A stretch of DNA of 64,000 bases from contig NC_057006.1 of the NCBI RefSeq assembly GCF_000002595.2, positions 496,001 to 560,000 on the forward strand. The letters are read 5' to 3'. The notes below the pieces were generated by a model that ran no database searches, was not told the origin of the DNA, and saw only the letters and a program-made list of their open reading frames with translations. Position numbers and translations under genes: made by a program. The stretch's first letter is position 1. Each line of letters opens with the position of its first letter. Shown one piece after another: positions 1 to 12,531 of this stretch. This stretch comes from Chlamydomonas reinhardtii (taxonomy: Eukaryota; Chlorophyta; Chlorophyceae; Chlamydomonadales; Chlamydomonadaceae).

Positions 1-955
1 GCTATCACGGATAGCACTAATGAAGCACAAGTCAGAGGCGCCCACCAAGTTGATGGATATGATTCGAGAGTGGCAGTGTCATTTGGGGCGCAAGGTGAAG
101 GAAGTTCAGTCTGATCGTGGGAGTGAGTACATGAGTCAGCAAATGCAAGAGTTCTTCAGGGAGCAGGGAATTGTTCACCTGACGTCTGCCCCGTATACGC
201 CGCAGCAGAATGGCGCGGCGGAGCGTGTGCAGCAGACGATAGCGCGGACGGCGCGGGCAATGCTGGCGGATGCGGATTTGAGCGCTGATCTGTGGGGTGA
301 GGCCATGGTTACGGCGAACGTCATTCGCAACCGCTCGCCAACCACCGGGAACAGCAAGACCCCGTTCGAGCTGTTCACAGGTCGGCTCCCGAGCCTGGAG
401 ATGATGCGGTGTGTGAAATCGCAGGTACGGTGAAGTGAAGCCGTAAGTACAGCGAATGTGGGAGCATTCGGACACGGGGGAGCCGTGCAGATATGATTGA
501 GTATGGATTTCCGGATGGAATTGATTGCGGTAGAAACCGTATTGATTTGTGCTGATTATGGACGATGCAGTGAGGAAGACGTGATCTTGAGGACACGAGA
601 ACATGGGACGATTGCAGTAGCACAGTGACTACAAGCGGCAAGCGTACGAGGTATGCAAGGAATTGTTTGTAGCACGTGATTTGAGGTAGGAGGCTATTGC
701 GATACGTAATTTGAGTATGGAGTTCTGCCCGCGGGGGAGTGTTGAGATATCGGTCAGAACTAAGGGAGAACGTAGGGGAGTCCGAGAGTGCGTGTGCGAT
801 ACACCATGCAAGGACTTGACCCGGGACCCATGCGGAGGGTATAAGCTCAGTGAGCTACCCGATACAGTTAGTAGTGAGGTAACGTGTAATGTGCAAAGCA
901 GTCTGACTGTTAGCCGCCCCTACTCCGGCTAGGATACAGCCGTAAACTTCCAACA
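1..955 (+). mobile_element. Copia (Ty1/copia) LTR retroelement, 3' part, fossil
   Basis: This is the right-hand part of a Ty1/copia-type LTR element; its left part lies outside the window. An integrase-core-like reading frame occupies about 20-433, with the family-typical stretches VQSDRGSEY and TPQQNGAAER and a downstream LFTGRLPS box. A purine-rich tract (about 727-739) precedes a 3' LTR at 740-955. Host coding sequence of gene A resumes at 956, so the element sits antisense inside that gene. The copy is partial and broken, with several breaks, and is best read as a fossil. Age cannot be judged because only one LTR is in view. Confidence 0.85.
740..955 (+). repeat. 3' LTR of the Copia fossil
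   Basis: A 216-bp LTR. It begins TGTTGAGATA directly after a polypurine tract and ends TTCCAACA, giving the perfect 5-bp terminal inversion TGTTG/CAACA. The adjoining 5 bases, GCCGG (956-960), are the expected target-site duplication, but the partner copy lies outside the window. The integrase frame and the LTR run on the plus strand, opposite to gene A. Confidence 0.8.
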
Positions 956-1361
956 GCCGGAACCAGCGCAGCTTGAAGAACAGGATCTGGCGCGCCTCCA
1001 TCAGCACACAGCTGAGCGTCATGACCGCCAGCGCCGCCAGCAGGAAGCTCTGCAGCCCCGAGGGCGGCAGGCGGCAGTGCTCGGTGGGCACCACCAGCGT
1101 GCGCGCCTCGCCGATCATGGCCACCCACACGGGGCCGGGCGGTAGGACAGCGAGAAAGCATACACCATGAAGGCCGCCCTGCGCGTGTGTGTGTGCGTGC
1201 GTTGTGTGTGTCAGTGAGTGAGTGAGTGAGTGAGTGAGTNNNNNNNNNNNNNNNNNNNNNNNNNNNNNNNNNNNNNNNNNNNNNNNNNNNNNNNNNNNNN
1301 NNNNNNNNNNNNNNNNNNNNNNNNNNNNNNNNNNNNNNNCGCCGGGGCGCCTTCGGCACGT

Positions 1362-1396
<35 letters not shown>

Positions 1397-1417
1397 GCGG
1401 GCTTTCGTTTCGTTTTT

Positions 1418-1498
<81 letters not shown>

Positions 1499-4400
1499 CG
1501 CACGCACGCACCTGGCGACGCAAACACCTCGCCGTTGACCTGTGTGGACGAAGCCAGCCGGTACAACAGCTCCGCGGGCATGGCGGCGGTGCAGCGCACC
1601 GGCACCCGGTGCAGCACCACACGTGTCGTGCGGTCGCCCAGAGCCGTGGCCTGGCTGCTGGGGTTGGCGCGGGAGGCGCCGGCGGACACGCCACCAGCGC
1701 CCCGCGACAGGGGGTGGTGGCTGGCGCCTGACTCGCTGTCGCGTATGTGGCGCAGGCCGGCTGTGCCGTGGGCCGGGGTGCGGTACCACCAGTGCTGCGT
1801 GATGCCAAGCCAGGCCTGTGTGCGGCAGGGACACAGGACGCCACCCACGTTACTACAACGTTCGAAACGGTGGAGGGCACGCGGCGTTGTGCATGACCAC
1901 ACACCAGCTCCCCGCATAGCAGCTCTCCGTGGCTGCCCCGCCTGCCGGCACCCTCCGCCCCCCCCCCCAAAAAAACTCCTTAGCTCCTCATGAGTGTAAC
2001 CCTCCCCGCCCCGCACCCCCAGCCCGCACCTCACCTCGGTGAGCCGGTCAGCATCCAGCAGCACCCCCGGCGGCGACAGGTGGGTCCACAGGCTGCGGCC
2101 CCAGCGCACCGCCGCCGCCGCGCCCGGAATAGCCGCCAGCAGCCGGCGGCCGCGGTGCTGCGCCTGGCGGCCGCGGTGCGTGCCGCCGGGTGCCAGGCTG
2201 AGCTTGAGACTGCCGCGCATCGCGTCCAGTGCCATGGGCTTGGCGCCCTGCACTCGATGTGGGGTACAGGCAGGTGCAACACTTGGTTTCTCACAGGTGC
2301 AACACTTGGTTCCTCAGCCTCTGACACCTACCAGCGCGACAAAATATGCTGGTGTGACACTGTGGGCTCGGCGCTCAAGAACAGGGCCAGCGCTAGAGTC
2401 CAGGCAGCCGCGCAGTTCGGGGAGCCGCCGTCATGGGTGGAGGCCCCCCATGCTGCCGAGACTTCGACTCATGCGCCGTTGACGCACCCTCCTGGCCAAC
2501 CACTGGACGCACTTCCTGACAGACTGGCTGAGACGCACCTGGTCGTGGCCTGGGTGCGCGTGCCGCGACAGCTTGAGCCGGAGCAAAGGCATGCCCAGCA
2601 GCCGTGCGGTGCGCAGCACGCCGCGGGAGACCAGCCCCAGCACACCCAGCACGACACCCAACAGCAGCACGACGGGTATGCTGCCCAGTTGGCAAGCCTG
2701 TGCGTGGACGAGACAAGGGAGGCCGCGGGTCATTGGTCGCCGGCCCGGCCACAGGCCCCCCCAGAAACCACACACAGAGTACATTGAATAAACGGTGATG
2801 GTCAAGCTGCAATTGGCTTGTGGGTCCCGCATTGTTCGGCCGAGTCAGCTCGCCCGTGTGCCCTCCTGCCGGTGTGTGCCCTCGTCGCACCTGCCCCAGC
2901 AGCGCGTACAGGTAGGTGCGGTAGCGCAGCTCCTCCAGGTGCGCCATGTAGGCGGGCAGGCGCGTGGAGCACAGCAGGAAGTGCGCCAGCACACGCCACA
3001 GGCTCCGAAACACGCAAGCCAGCAGCAGGTCCTCACGACCCAGCGCCTGCTGCTGCTGCTGCTGCTGCGCGCCGCCGCTGACGGCATGGCCAAAGTAGTG
3101 GTGTACGTGGTGCGGGCGGCGGCCGAAGACGCTGCCGAAGAAGCCACCGCAGCCGCCGGGCGATGGCGGGGCTGCGCCGGCGGCTGCGCCGTAGCCGAGC
3201 GCTTCCGTTGCAGCCACGTCGCGGCCGCGAGCGAACGCGTTGCGCCGCTTGCCGCCAGTGGCGCCGCCGCCGCTCAGGATGTCGATGCCCGCACCTGGCT
3301 CCGGCGTCACTCTGTTGCCATTCGGCAGCAGTCCGCCGCGCGCCAGCAGCCCATGCAAGCCGCCGCCTCCACCACCACCTGCGCCTAGCCCCTCCTCCCC
3401 CCGGCCCTCCTCCTCCTCCCCCAGCCCCTCCTCCACCACCTCGCTCGCCGGCAGCACGGTCGGCCCGCGCCCCGGCACGTGCGCAAGCCGGATGGCCTCG
3501 CCCTTGGACACCACCGCGTAGCTCTGCTCGCTGAGCGCGATGGGCAGCGCCTCCCACCGGTTGTTGCCGCCGGACAGGTGCACCGGCAGCAGCGCCATGG
3601 CGTGGATGAGCCGCGCCGCCTCGTGCGGGTGCCACCGTGCCAGCTCGTGCAGCAGCGCAATGTCCACCACACTGCCTCCGGGCGCCGCCAGGGCTGAGGC
3701 GAAGCTGCCGCCACCCTCCGGGCCGCACGAGGCCGCGGCCGCCGCGGCTGCGGCGACGGCGAGGTCGTCGGCGCCTGCTGCTGTGGAGTGTGCGGAGCGG
3801 CCGCCGGCGCCGGCCAGCGGGTCATGGCCCATGGCCCAGTCCTGCGACACAGCGGAGGGGAAGGGATTGTGTGAGTGCATTGGGACACATCTGGTGGCCG
3901 CTGATTCCGCAGCTTTCGCTGTGTCCTGAGGAGGAGGTGACAACACGTCCATTTGCCACAGCGCCCTACAGCCCTGACCTGTACATACAGCAGCTGGTTT
4001 ACGGCCTTGGCGGCGGTGAAGACAGACACATTGCCGGCGGTGCCAGAGAAGGTCGGCGGCGGGTTGAGTGTGAGCGCGCTGATGCGTGCAACCAGCCGCA
4101 GCAGCACCGGCCACTGCACCGCTGCGGCCGCGGCGGGGCTGACGGAGACGAACAGCAGCCGCTCACGTGCGCCGCGCGAGCCGCCGCCGGCGCCGCCGTG
4201 TGCAGACACCGAGCGCTGGGCCTCCATCCCACTGTGGAGGGCAAGGCGCAAGGCGGCATTGTTGGAGCGCTTCCGACTTGGCCCACCTTGTGCTTGCATA
4301 CACAGCAGTGCGCCAAGCGACATAAAACCTGATGGAACACCGCCATCTCCACATCACCCCACAACACGACCAGCGCACACGCACACGCACCTGTCGTGCC

Positions 4401-7400
4401 GTCCAAATCCCTGATGCAGCTCCAGGGTCGCCTCCGCCGTGTGTCGGAACAGGCCCCGCACCACACTGTACGCGATGGACAGCTGCTGCAGCACCTCCTG
4501 CTGCGCCTTGGAGCCGGCAGGATCTGAGCTGCCGTCGTCGTCGCCGCCACCGCCGCCGCCTCCACTGAGGCCCAGCAGTCCCTCGGCACCACCACCCGCC
4601 GTGCCCGCACCCGCACCCGCACCCGCACCCGCACCCGCACCGGCGCCGTCAGCGGTGCTTGTACCGGCGTCACCGAACTGGTCGACACCGAACTGGTCAC
4701 CGACTGTGATGACCGTGGCACGCGGCGACGGCTGAGTCTCCTGTGACGACAGACGAGTGGTTGCGGATAGCAAGGCGCCAACATCAGACACGGAGCTTTG
4801 TGAAGTACGGCAGTCGTCCGACAGGAAGCCAACCACCACGCACCACTTGCACCAAAATGTAGCGCAACTGTGCCAAGCCAAGCACCACCCGCCCAGCCCC
4901 GCTCTCCCGCCTCCCACCCCTCCGCCGCCACCCCCTCCACCGCCGCCCCCACCTGCGCCGCCGCCGCCGCCATCAGCGCCGCCTCCGCCAGGCCGTCGAA
5001 CTCGTGTCGCAGCCCGCGCTCCAGCACCTCCAGCGTCAGCCAGGCCAGGTCGCCGGCGGCGGTGTGCGCGTCGGCGGCCATGCTGGCACGCAGCAGGTCG
5101 CGCATCAGGTCCGTCAGCCTGAGGGAGGAGCAGCAGGCGGTGCGGTGGGTGGTGGGGTGGGCGGGTATGGGGGAGGTAGGCGTGAGCGGGCAGGTGCCGT
5201 GTGCAGACCGCTAAGCGCACGTGCGGCCAGCGGGAAAGGGGACAGTACTGGTTCACGTGCGCACGCCGTCTGGCCTCCACCCTCCTACCATGCACCGCCA
5301 CTGCCAGCCCTAGCTCCGACATCCCCGAAGCGCCCTGGCCGCGTGCGTTCGTGCGCCCCCGCCCCCCGCCGCCTCACCTGCAGCTCTGCAGCCACTCCGG
5401 CAGCCGACCCCGCGCCAAAGCCTTTTGCAGCTCCCCACCAAACGCCAGCAGCGGTGAACTCTGCTTGCGCCCCATCCACGGCGGCCGGCACTTACGCCCC
5501 GCCCCACCACCGCCACCACCACCGCCGCCGCCGCCGCCACCACCACCTAGCCCCTCGCCTCCAGCCGCCAACGCTATCATCAGCGCTGCTTTCGCCGCCT
5601 CGCCAGCCTCCCCGCCGGCCGCTTCTGCCGCCTTGGCCACGGCGGCTGCGGCAGCCGCCAGGGCCTTGCTGTGCTCCTTCGGCCGCCTGTTGCTGTGCTG
5701 CAGCAGCGGCACCAGCACCTCTGGCGGGCCGAACGCAAATGCGTAGTCCAGTGCCGACTCCACTTCAGACACCACACCCGTGTTGTGGATGCCGCCCGCC
5801 TGCGCCGCGCCTGCAATCCATGAAAGCGAGCAGCAGTAGCAGCAGTAGCAGTTAGCAGCCACGGCGCGCACTGCATTCGAGTGCTCCCTCACCCTCTGGC
5901 TCCTCTGCCGTCACAGCACTCAGCAGCACCGCACTGAAGTCAACCAATTCACACCCCAAACTCACGCATGAAGTTGCGCCGCGGCCGCTCATCCACCAGT
6001 GCCCCATGCTCCAGCAGCGCCAAAATAGCTCCTTCCAGTGTCACACGCGCCTCTGTCAGCAGGTCACCGCCTCCGCCTCCGCCGCCCGCGCCGCCACCGC
6101 CCGCCTGCGCGGCGGCGGTGGCTGCAGCGGCGGCGCGGGTAGCGGCATCGTAGTTGCGGACGAGGATGTTCAGCAGCGAGGTGGAGTTGAGGTTGGGGTG
6201 CTCGGTGTAGGACAGGAAGCAGTCGGGCTCCAGGCCGTGCTCCACAATGGAGATCAGGCAGTACAGCGACTGCGGCGCCAGGCCATGGGGTGGTCGGGGT
6301 TTGGGGGTTGAGCGCACGTGGGTTGAGCGGGGGTTGCAACAAATTCAGGAGGGGACCTAGTTGGCCTGCGAGGGTAGGGGCGCTGGATTGTGGGCATGTG
6401 CTGTGCCCAATGAGGGACAGACCGAGTAGGGGCGTGTGTGGCCAGGGGCGCGGCCCATGCGTACGGACCTCTGCACACCCGCACCACCAGCCAGCGGCTG
6501 CGAGCAGCCTTTTCCCCACTCTCCAACACATTACCCACCGGCCCCGCGCCTCCACCCCCGCCCGCACCAGCCGCCGCCGCGCACCTGCACCGTGGCCCAG
6601 TTGCAGCCGCGCAGGGAGGCCTCCAGCGGCCGCCCGTGGCAGTCGTGGAACAGCCGCGCCCGCAGCAGCAGCAGCTCAGACACCTGCGCCGTCTCCTTGG
6701 CCGCCGCACCCGCCTTCATCACACCCACCGCGGCCGCCACCGTCATTGACGTGTCTACCAACAAACCCGCAAGGCCGCCGCCACCGCCGCTGCCACTGGC
6801 TCGCCCGGCCGGGCTGGTGGCGGCTGCAGCGGCGGCGGCTGTATCGGCCTCTACGAACTTGACACGTGCGCCGCCGTCGGATCCCTCGTGGCCGGGAGGC
6901 GACGGAGGCGCCACCTGGTTCGGCAGGTGCGCTGGCGGGTGCTGCTGGGGGTGCGGGTGGGAGTGGGGGTGGGCATTGCTGCCTGCCAGTGAGGACCGGC
7001 GCGAGCGCGGCGCTGCGGCTGCGGCTGCGTCAGCGCCAGACGGCGACTCCGCCGTGGGCCCTACCGCCGCGGCCTCGCGAATGCGACCAGCGATCTGGCC
7101 AAACGTCACACCGCCACCGCCGCCACCGCCACCGCCCTCCGCGCCGCCGTCTGAGGGGCCGTGGCTGCCAGCACCCGCTCCACCGCTCGCGTGCTTCATT
7201 GCTGAGCGGCCGTGGCCCGCGCCCAGCAGCCCTGCTAACCCTCCCCCTCCTCCTGCCCCCCCTCCTCCTGCTGACGCCGCAGCTCCGTCCTTGGCGTGTT
7301 GCTGCTGTATCTGCCTGGCTGCCATGCGCCGCAGCGACTTGGTGAACATGCTGAACATGCTGCTGGCCACCACGCCGCAGTCACACAGCGTCTGAACAAC

Positions 7401-9202
7401 CTCGGCGCTCTGCGCCAGCACCAGCGGCCGGAAGCTGAAGGCGCCGTAGAACGACCGGTCGCCGGACTTGCCGCGCTTGATGCTGGTGGCGATCAGCCGC
7501 ACGCACTCGCCGCAGCCGCCCAGCGCCGCAGCCGCCAGCGGCGTTATCCAGGGACAGCCGGGCGGCAGCTCCGGCGGCGGCTTGCTCCACGTCAGCTGCG
7601 CCTCTTGCAGCCGCCCCGAGTTGCGCCGCGAGGAGGGCGCGGAGGCGGGTCGCGAGCTGGCGCCGCCGCCGCCGCCTCCATGGCGGCCGCCGCCGCCGCC
7701 GCCGCAGGACTGGGCATACCTGATCAGGCACTCCTCCTCCATGACTGCCAGCAGCATGTCCACCATGGCGGCGTTGCCGTTGGCGGCGGCGATGGTGAGC
7801 GGGTGGCAGGCGTGCAGCAGGAAGTTGAAACGCAGCACTTGCTGCAGAGCCTCGCGCGCGGCGGCGGGCGTGGCGGCGGTGGGCGGCGAGGGCGGCAGCG
7901 TCGGCGCGGAGAGCGAGGAGGAGCGGGCGGTGCCGTGCGGCAGCTGGGCAGCAGGGGGAGGGGCGCCGGCGGCGGCGGCGGCCTTCTGCGCCGCCGCCGC
8001 CGCGCTGTCGGGGTACAGGCGTGGGTTGACCCAGATGGCGGGTTCGCCCAGGCGCTGGCCGGGCGGCAGGCCGTGCAGCATCTCCACCACCGACTCCACG
8101 TTGTCGTTGAACCAGATGCTGCGGTGCTGTGTGGGTTAGGAGGCATGAGGCATGCAGGGGGAGGGGAGGGGAGCTGGTCAGCGCGTGACGGTGGGGACCA
8201 CTCCCGGCTGCGGCATTGCCCGCAAGCGAATGCGTTCGTTCGACCACGCCCACTCTCATGAGCATGCCGCCACCTCCCCAAGTATCGCCGCGTCATCGTG
8301 TCTCTGACTGCTTACTGGTGATGCCGCAAACAACCCCACCGCAGCCAGCACCCCGCCCCGGCCCCTACCAGCTGCGGCAAGTCCTCCGGCGGCTCCGGCA
8401 GCAGCTCCGCCGCCTCCAGTGGGCCGCCGTGCTGCGAGCCCGCCGGGCCGCCGCGCCCACCCGTGCTGGCGCCGCCACTGCCGGCAGCCGACGCGGCGGC
8501 TATGTTGCGTCCCATGGTTCCATTGCCCACGCCCGCGCGCGACTGCATGAGCCCCACGATCTGGCTTGCAAGCGTGCTGACGGATGGGCCACTGGGACGG
8601 ATCGCGAAGCCGGCCAAGGCGCTGCCGCGAGCGCCCCCGGCGCCGCTGTCGCGTCCGCCGGTGCCGCCAGAGTTGCGATCGCGTTCAGGACCGTCATAGT
8701 CGTCTCCCTCTTCGTACTCGGAAGCTGCGCCGCCCGACTCGGCGGCCCGGCGCATGGAGGCCTGGGCGGACAGCAGGCCGCCCGCGCTGCTGGTGGCGGA
8801 GTGTGTGCGGCTCTCGGGCGCGGAGGAGACGGGGCTAGCAGTGTCGCGGCGGGACCCCGGGCTAGTGCCGTGACGCTTGATGGACGGAAGCGGTGCCAGC
8901 GGCAGCAGGCTGCGCCCACCGACGCCCCCCGCGCGCCGCTTGACGGACGGCAGTGCGGCAAAGCCACCGCCCGCATAGCGGAGCTCCCCGCCGCCCTGCG
9001 GAGAAGTCACGTCGCCGCCAAAGCGAACGCCGCCGCTCTTCTTCGTCTCCCGCAGCTCGGGGTGGGAGAGGATGCTGCGGGCGGCCTGGGATTTGGCGCC
9101 CTTGCCGCCTTTGGAGAGCGCGCGGGGCCCAGCGGCACGCGACCCTCGCGGGGGGCTTGACGGGGCGCTGCCCCCCGCCGCAGCGCCATCCTGTTCGTCC
9201 AT
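956..9202 (-). CDS. Large ankyrin-like, multi-pass membrane protein, 3' end cut by Copia element (gene A)
   Basis: Twelve exons: 9202-8369, 8126-6585, 6269-5966, 5810-5378, 5118-4953, 4845-4391, 4276-3979, 3841-2891, 2697-2539, 2247-2035, 1815-1528 and 1178-956. All joins keep phase over about 1,955 codons; the acceptors at 4845 and 4276 are the weakest. The start is the first ATG of the long first exon. The N-terminal ~280 residues are Ser/Gly/Ala-rich and probably disordered. Exon 2 has ankyrin-like pieces (HPLTIAAANGNAAMVDMLLA, ITPLAAAALGGCGECVRLIA). Hydrophobic segments follow in exon 8 (LLACVFRSLWRVLAHFLLC), exon 9 (PVVLLLGVVLGVLGLV) and exon 12 (LQSFLLAALAVMTLSCVLM). Ankyrins followed by several membrane spans recall TRP-type channels, but no pore or TRP box is seen, so that is only a guess. 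At 956 the frame runs into the Copia LTR and stops 33 codons later, so the normal C terminus is missing here. Confidence 0.6.
1172..1520. repeat. TG/CA microsatellite cluster around an assembly gap
   Basis: (TGAG)n and (TG)n tracts flank a run of exactly 100 N (1240-1339), the usual placeholder for a gap of unknown size. Further (CA)n tracts lie at about 1366-1395 and 1421-1495. The block is an intron of gene A between its last two visible exons. Because the gap lies between exon 11 and the Copia junction, the link between them depends on assembly. Confidence 0.9.
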
Positions 9203-10363
9203 TCAGTGCTGTGTTCCCTACCCACTAAGCTGTTTTGCTGGGCCTAGGCATGACTGCAACGCGTGCGCTCGCCCGTCCGCATGGGGATTCAACCGGTCAA
9301 GAAGCTTCGAACATCGTGACTGTTGCGCCATCCTGCTAGTGTGCGAGATTACACATATGCAAGCGAGTTGTGCACATCTTGGGGGCGCACTGCAGAGTGA
9401 AAACTGAGGAGTTTCTTATACTGTTTGTCACAGACTTCTTGCACTGGACAACCTAGTGTAAATATTTACGAGTAAGGTTCCAGGAAAAGCAGGGCTTTTG
9501 AGTTGGTATCAGAAAAAAGGTCTCTCGACTCCGTCCCAAAACTCAATAGTGTTGCATGCCGTTGTAACGATGTGTTGAAAGTACTAAGCACGCACTTCTA
9601 ATGTACAGTAGAGGAATTGAGTGGCAGGATGGGTCACCAAGCTCCGCCCCTCTAGTGTTGCCCCCCGCCCCTCGCGACGGTAGATTGCCCCCGCCAACTC
9701 CCCCGCCACACGCCACGCGCCTTCACGGCTTCAGTGGCCATGGGACGCGTTCTCAACCTCGGTACCCATTGAAGCTGCCAATGAAGCCCCAATGGTACCA
9801 GCTGTCGACCGCCTTGGCGGTCCCTGACATTCAGCGACCCGGGCCCGTAACCCAGACTGGTTGGTGCAGCTGCAGATCTACCTTCGACCCGGGCCGACAC
9901 ACGGCCGCCACAGCCTTCGCAGGCTACCAGACTTTGTGGGACACTGCACGAGCCCCCGTGGATAGCATCATAGCATGCACATACGTGCGGATGGACCTAT
10001 CTGAGTCGGCACGCCCGTATCCCGCACAGCATGCACCAAGGCCCATGCCCTGCTCAACCAGGCTCAACAGCCTTCACATACGGTACGCACACACACTTCC
10101 TACTACGTCCGCTCCCTGACCCGCACCAGCCCAAGTGCCATGCGCTGCTCATCCCGCCGTGTTATGCCTCCATGGGCCCGCCTGCTTATTCCCACAGGCA
10201 CCCCTGACGTCACCAGCCCTGCAGCGCTCCGCTCAACATTCCACTCCCCCCCTTGGCTGCTCAACCCAACGCTAATTCGATTTCTGCACATCCGAGACAC
10301 TCACTCCGCATACCACGCAAACACTCCACCAGCCCCAAAACCCCCAGGCCCCTGCGCGGCCGC
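9203..10363. other. Intergenic: upstream of gene A, downstream of gene B
   Basis: Between the start of A (leftward) and the stop of B (also leftward). It should hold the promoter and 5' UTR of A (about 9203-9600, less GC-rich) and the 3' UTR of B. A minus-strand TGTAA (plus-strand TTACA near 9345) is present but lies ~1 kb past B's stop, so it is doubtful as B's polyA signal. No coding exon, RNA gene or transposon end was recognised. Confidence 0.5.
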
Positions 10364-11961
10364 CTACTGCTCCGCGCCGCCCTCCTGCTGCTCCGCTGCC
10401 TGCTCCGCGGCGGTGGCCGCGGGCGCCGGCATGGTGTACCCGGCGTAGGCGAAGGGGATGCCGTACACCTCCTTCCACACGCCCTTCCACCAGTACACAC
10501 CGCCCAGCGCCAGCACGTTGGACACGAAGATGAAAGGGAAGCTCTTCCACAGGAACGGCAGTGTCACGTTCATCAGCGGCACCTACGGGCAGCGCGCGGT
10601 GCAAGGATTTGGGGTAGCGGAGAGAAGGGGTAGTAGGAGCGGCGTGCGGTCAGCACAGCGGAAACCTACGGCGTTATGAAAGGGGCCCTCTGGCCACAGC
10701 AGTCCACTATAACGCCGCCACCACCCCCACTCCTCGGTAAAGTTCAGTCATCCGCAACGCAATTGGCACCAGCCCACGCCAACAGCCCCGCGCCGTCTAG
10801 CTACCCGGTCCCTGCGCCGCGCCGCCCGCAGCAGCTGGGCCCCCCATCCAGAGTCGGTCCCCTCGTCACCCAGCAGGCCGTTCCCCCAGGTGCCCCAGTA
10901 CACACGCCAGCAGCAGCCCCTCCCCGCCCCGCCCCGCGACACGCCACACCACACCATGCACGCCCCGCCCCGCCCCCCCCCCTCCACCACCACGCTCACC
11001 AGCACGAACAGCAGGTTGAGCGCGTCCTTCTCGTTGGCCATGCACTCCTTGGCGCGCAGGGAGGGGATGGTGAACATCCAGATGGACCACATGCTGCAGG
11101 GGGGGGCGGGCGGAGGTGCGGGTGAAGGTTAGGCGCAGGGTTAGAGCGGTGCGGACTCTGGCGTTTGAGCGTTGCAGAGTGGAGGTGTTGCGCCTGGGCA
11201 GGGCTGGTCCGCGCTGGCAGCGACGCAGGGCGCAGGTCGGAGTCTGGCTGCCTGGCTACCTCAATGCCATCCCACAGAAGCGCAACTGCGCAGCATGCTG
11301 CTGATGAGAGAAAGATCATTGCAGGTTGTGGCGCTAGATGCTATTGACACTGCGCCTTCCTGGACACGCGTGAATGGGCAGTTTGTGTGGCCGTGGGCAC
11401 AGCCACACACCTGCCACCCCTCCTCCTCTCCAGCAACGACGACTCACCCCAGCAGGCGCGGGATGCTGGGCTCGTCGGTGGGCCAGATGATGTTGAATGA
11501 GAGCAGGCCGCCCGCCACTAGGCAAATCCACGACTGCCACTCGAAGACGTCGTACAGGACCGTCCCCTTGGTCGCGGGGTTCTTTGACTTGGTGGACGAG
11601 CGGGGCGCGAAGGTGCCGGCAATCTGGCGCGTGCTGCGCAGGATATCCTTCTCCACGCTGGGAGTGGAAGAGGTCGACGGCTGCTCTGCTATGAAGGAAG
11701 CAAGCGGGGCCGATGCAAGTGCGGGCGAAGGCAACACAGACATCAGTCTTCCTGTCGATTGTATTAGCTACCCACATATTGCTTTCTTGTAACAAGAAAA
11801 TTGCAAGCCCGCATCAGCCCTTGTCGCGCACCAGTGGTTGTCTGCTGCTCATTTCCGCTGCGCACAAGCACCGAGCGGTGCGGAAGAGCCGGGCGCTGGA
11901 CCGAAAGCGATGCAGGACGCTGGGGACGCGCCTGCAGAACGCGCTGCTGCATAACTTGCAT
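10364..11961 (-). CDS. Conserved plastid membrane protein of unknown function (gene B)
   Basis: Four exons: 11961-11832, 11688-11448, 11093-11000 and 10582-10364, giving 227 residues with every junction in phase. Residues 1-43 (MQVMQQRVLQARPQRPASL...) are rich in Arg, Gln, Ala and Ser with no acid until late, as in algal chloroplast transit peptides. The body has hydrophobic segments around WQSWICLVAGGLLSFNIIW, GMWSIWMFTIPSL and LLFVLVPLMNVTLPFLW, then a loop WKGVWKEVYGIPFAYAG and an Ala/Glu/Gln tail. This pattern resembles a small plant and algal family of unknown chloroplast membrane proteins, but I cannot name the function. An alternative start at 11743, without the first exon, would remove the transit peptide. 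It is divergent from C across ~570 bp. Confidence 0.65.
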
Positions 11962-12531
11962 TTTTGTGTCACACCCTCAGGTTCGCTCAAAGTCGATAAG
12001 GGCTGGATCCTCGAGTGCTACGCGCACCTATTGTGAAAGGCAATAATGTACAGGGTTTCAATAGCGGGCGGCTTAAGATCCGCGGGCTCGCTGAGTTTCA
12101 CGATGGGTGTGGGTGTGCCATGCACTAGGCTAATCTATACAGTATCAATCAGTGTATATCTGTCGGGAATTTGTCAGTATTGGTTTTTATGCGGACAGGT
12201 CGGGGCAGGTTGGGAGGGGGTAGAGGGGGTTGGGAGGGGGTAGAGCCGGCACAGCAGCGGGTGTTGCGTGCCGACTGCCGAGCTCGCGCCAATTCCACCT
12301 GCCCCTACTTCAAGCAATGTGCACAGCTGTTGTCAAGCTCACATGTTAACGCTGACTCGACAGATGAACTGGAGAGAGAAAGCACAAAACTTAACGACTC
12401 TCTCTTCCGCAGTTTCTTCCTTCCCTCCCTCTTGTCAAGATCCCAGGCACTTCCATAAGCAGGGATCCAACAATCGTACATAAGGAATAGTCGTAATAGT
12501 TTGAGACGCTCAGTGAAACACAGGACGAGGA
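11962..12531. promoter_or_regulatory. Shared upstream region of divergent genes B and C
   Basis: This 570-bp gap separates the start codons of two divergently transcribed genes and must carry both promoters and 5' UTRs. A G-rich tandem (GGGAGGGGGTAGAG type) lies at about 12188-12246. No convincing TATA box was picked out. Confidence 0.5.

Noticed and set aside
1366-1500. Open frames of His-Thr or Cys-Val repeats through (CA)n tracts, some running into the N gap
   Set aside because: Pure microsatellite inside an intron of gene A; no codon bias or splice support.
3033-8261. Long plus- and minus-strand Ala/Arg/Gly/Pro-rich frames overlapping gene A
   Set aside because: They are out-of-frame shadows of GC-rich exons; the chosen minus-strand frame alone keeps splice phase and ankyrin and membrane segments.
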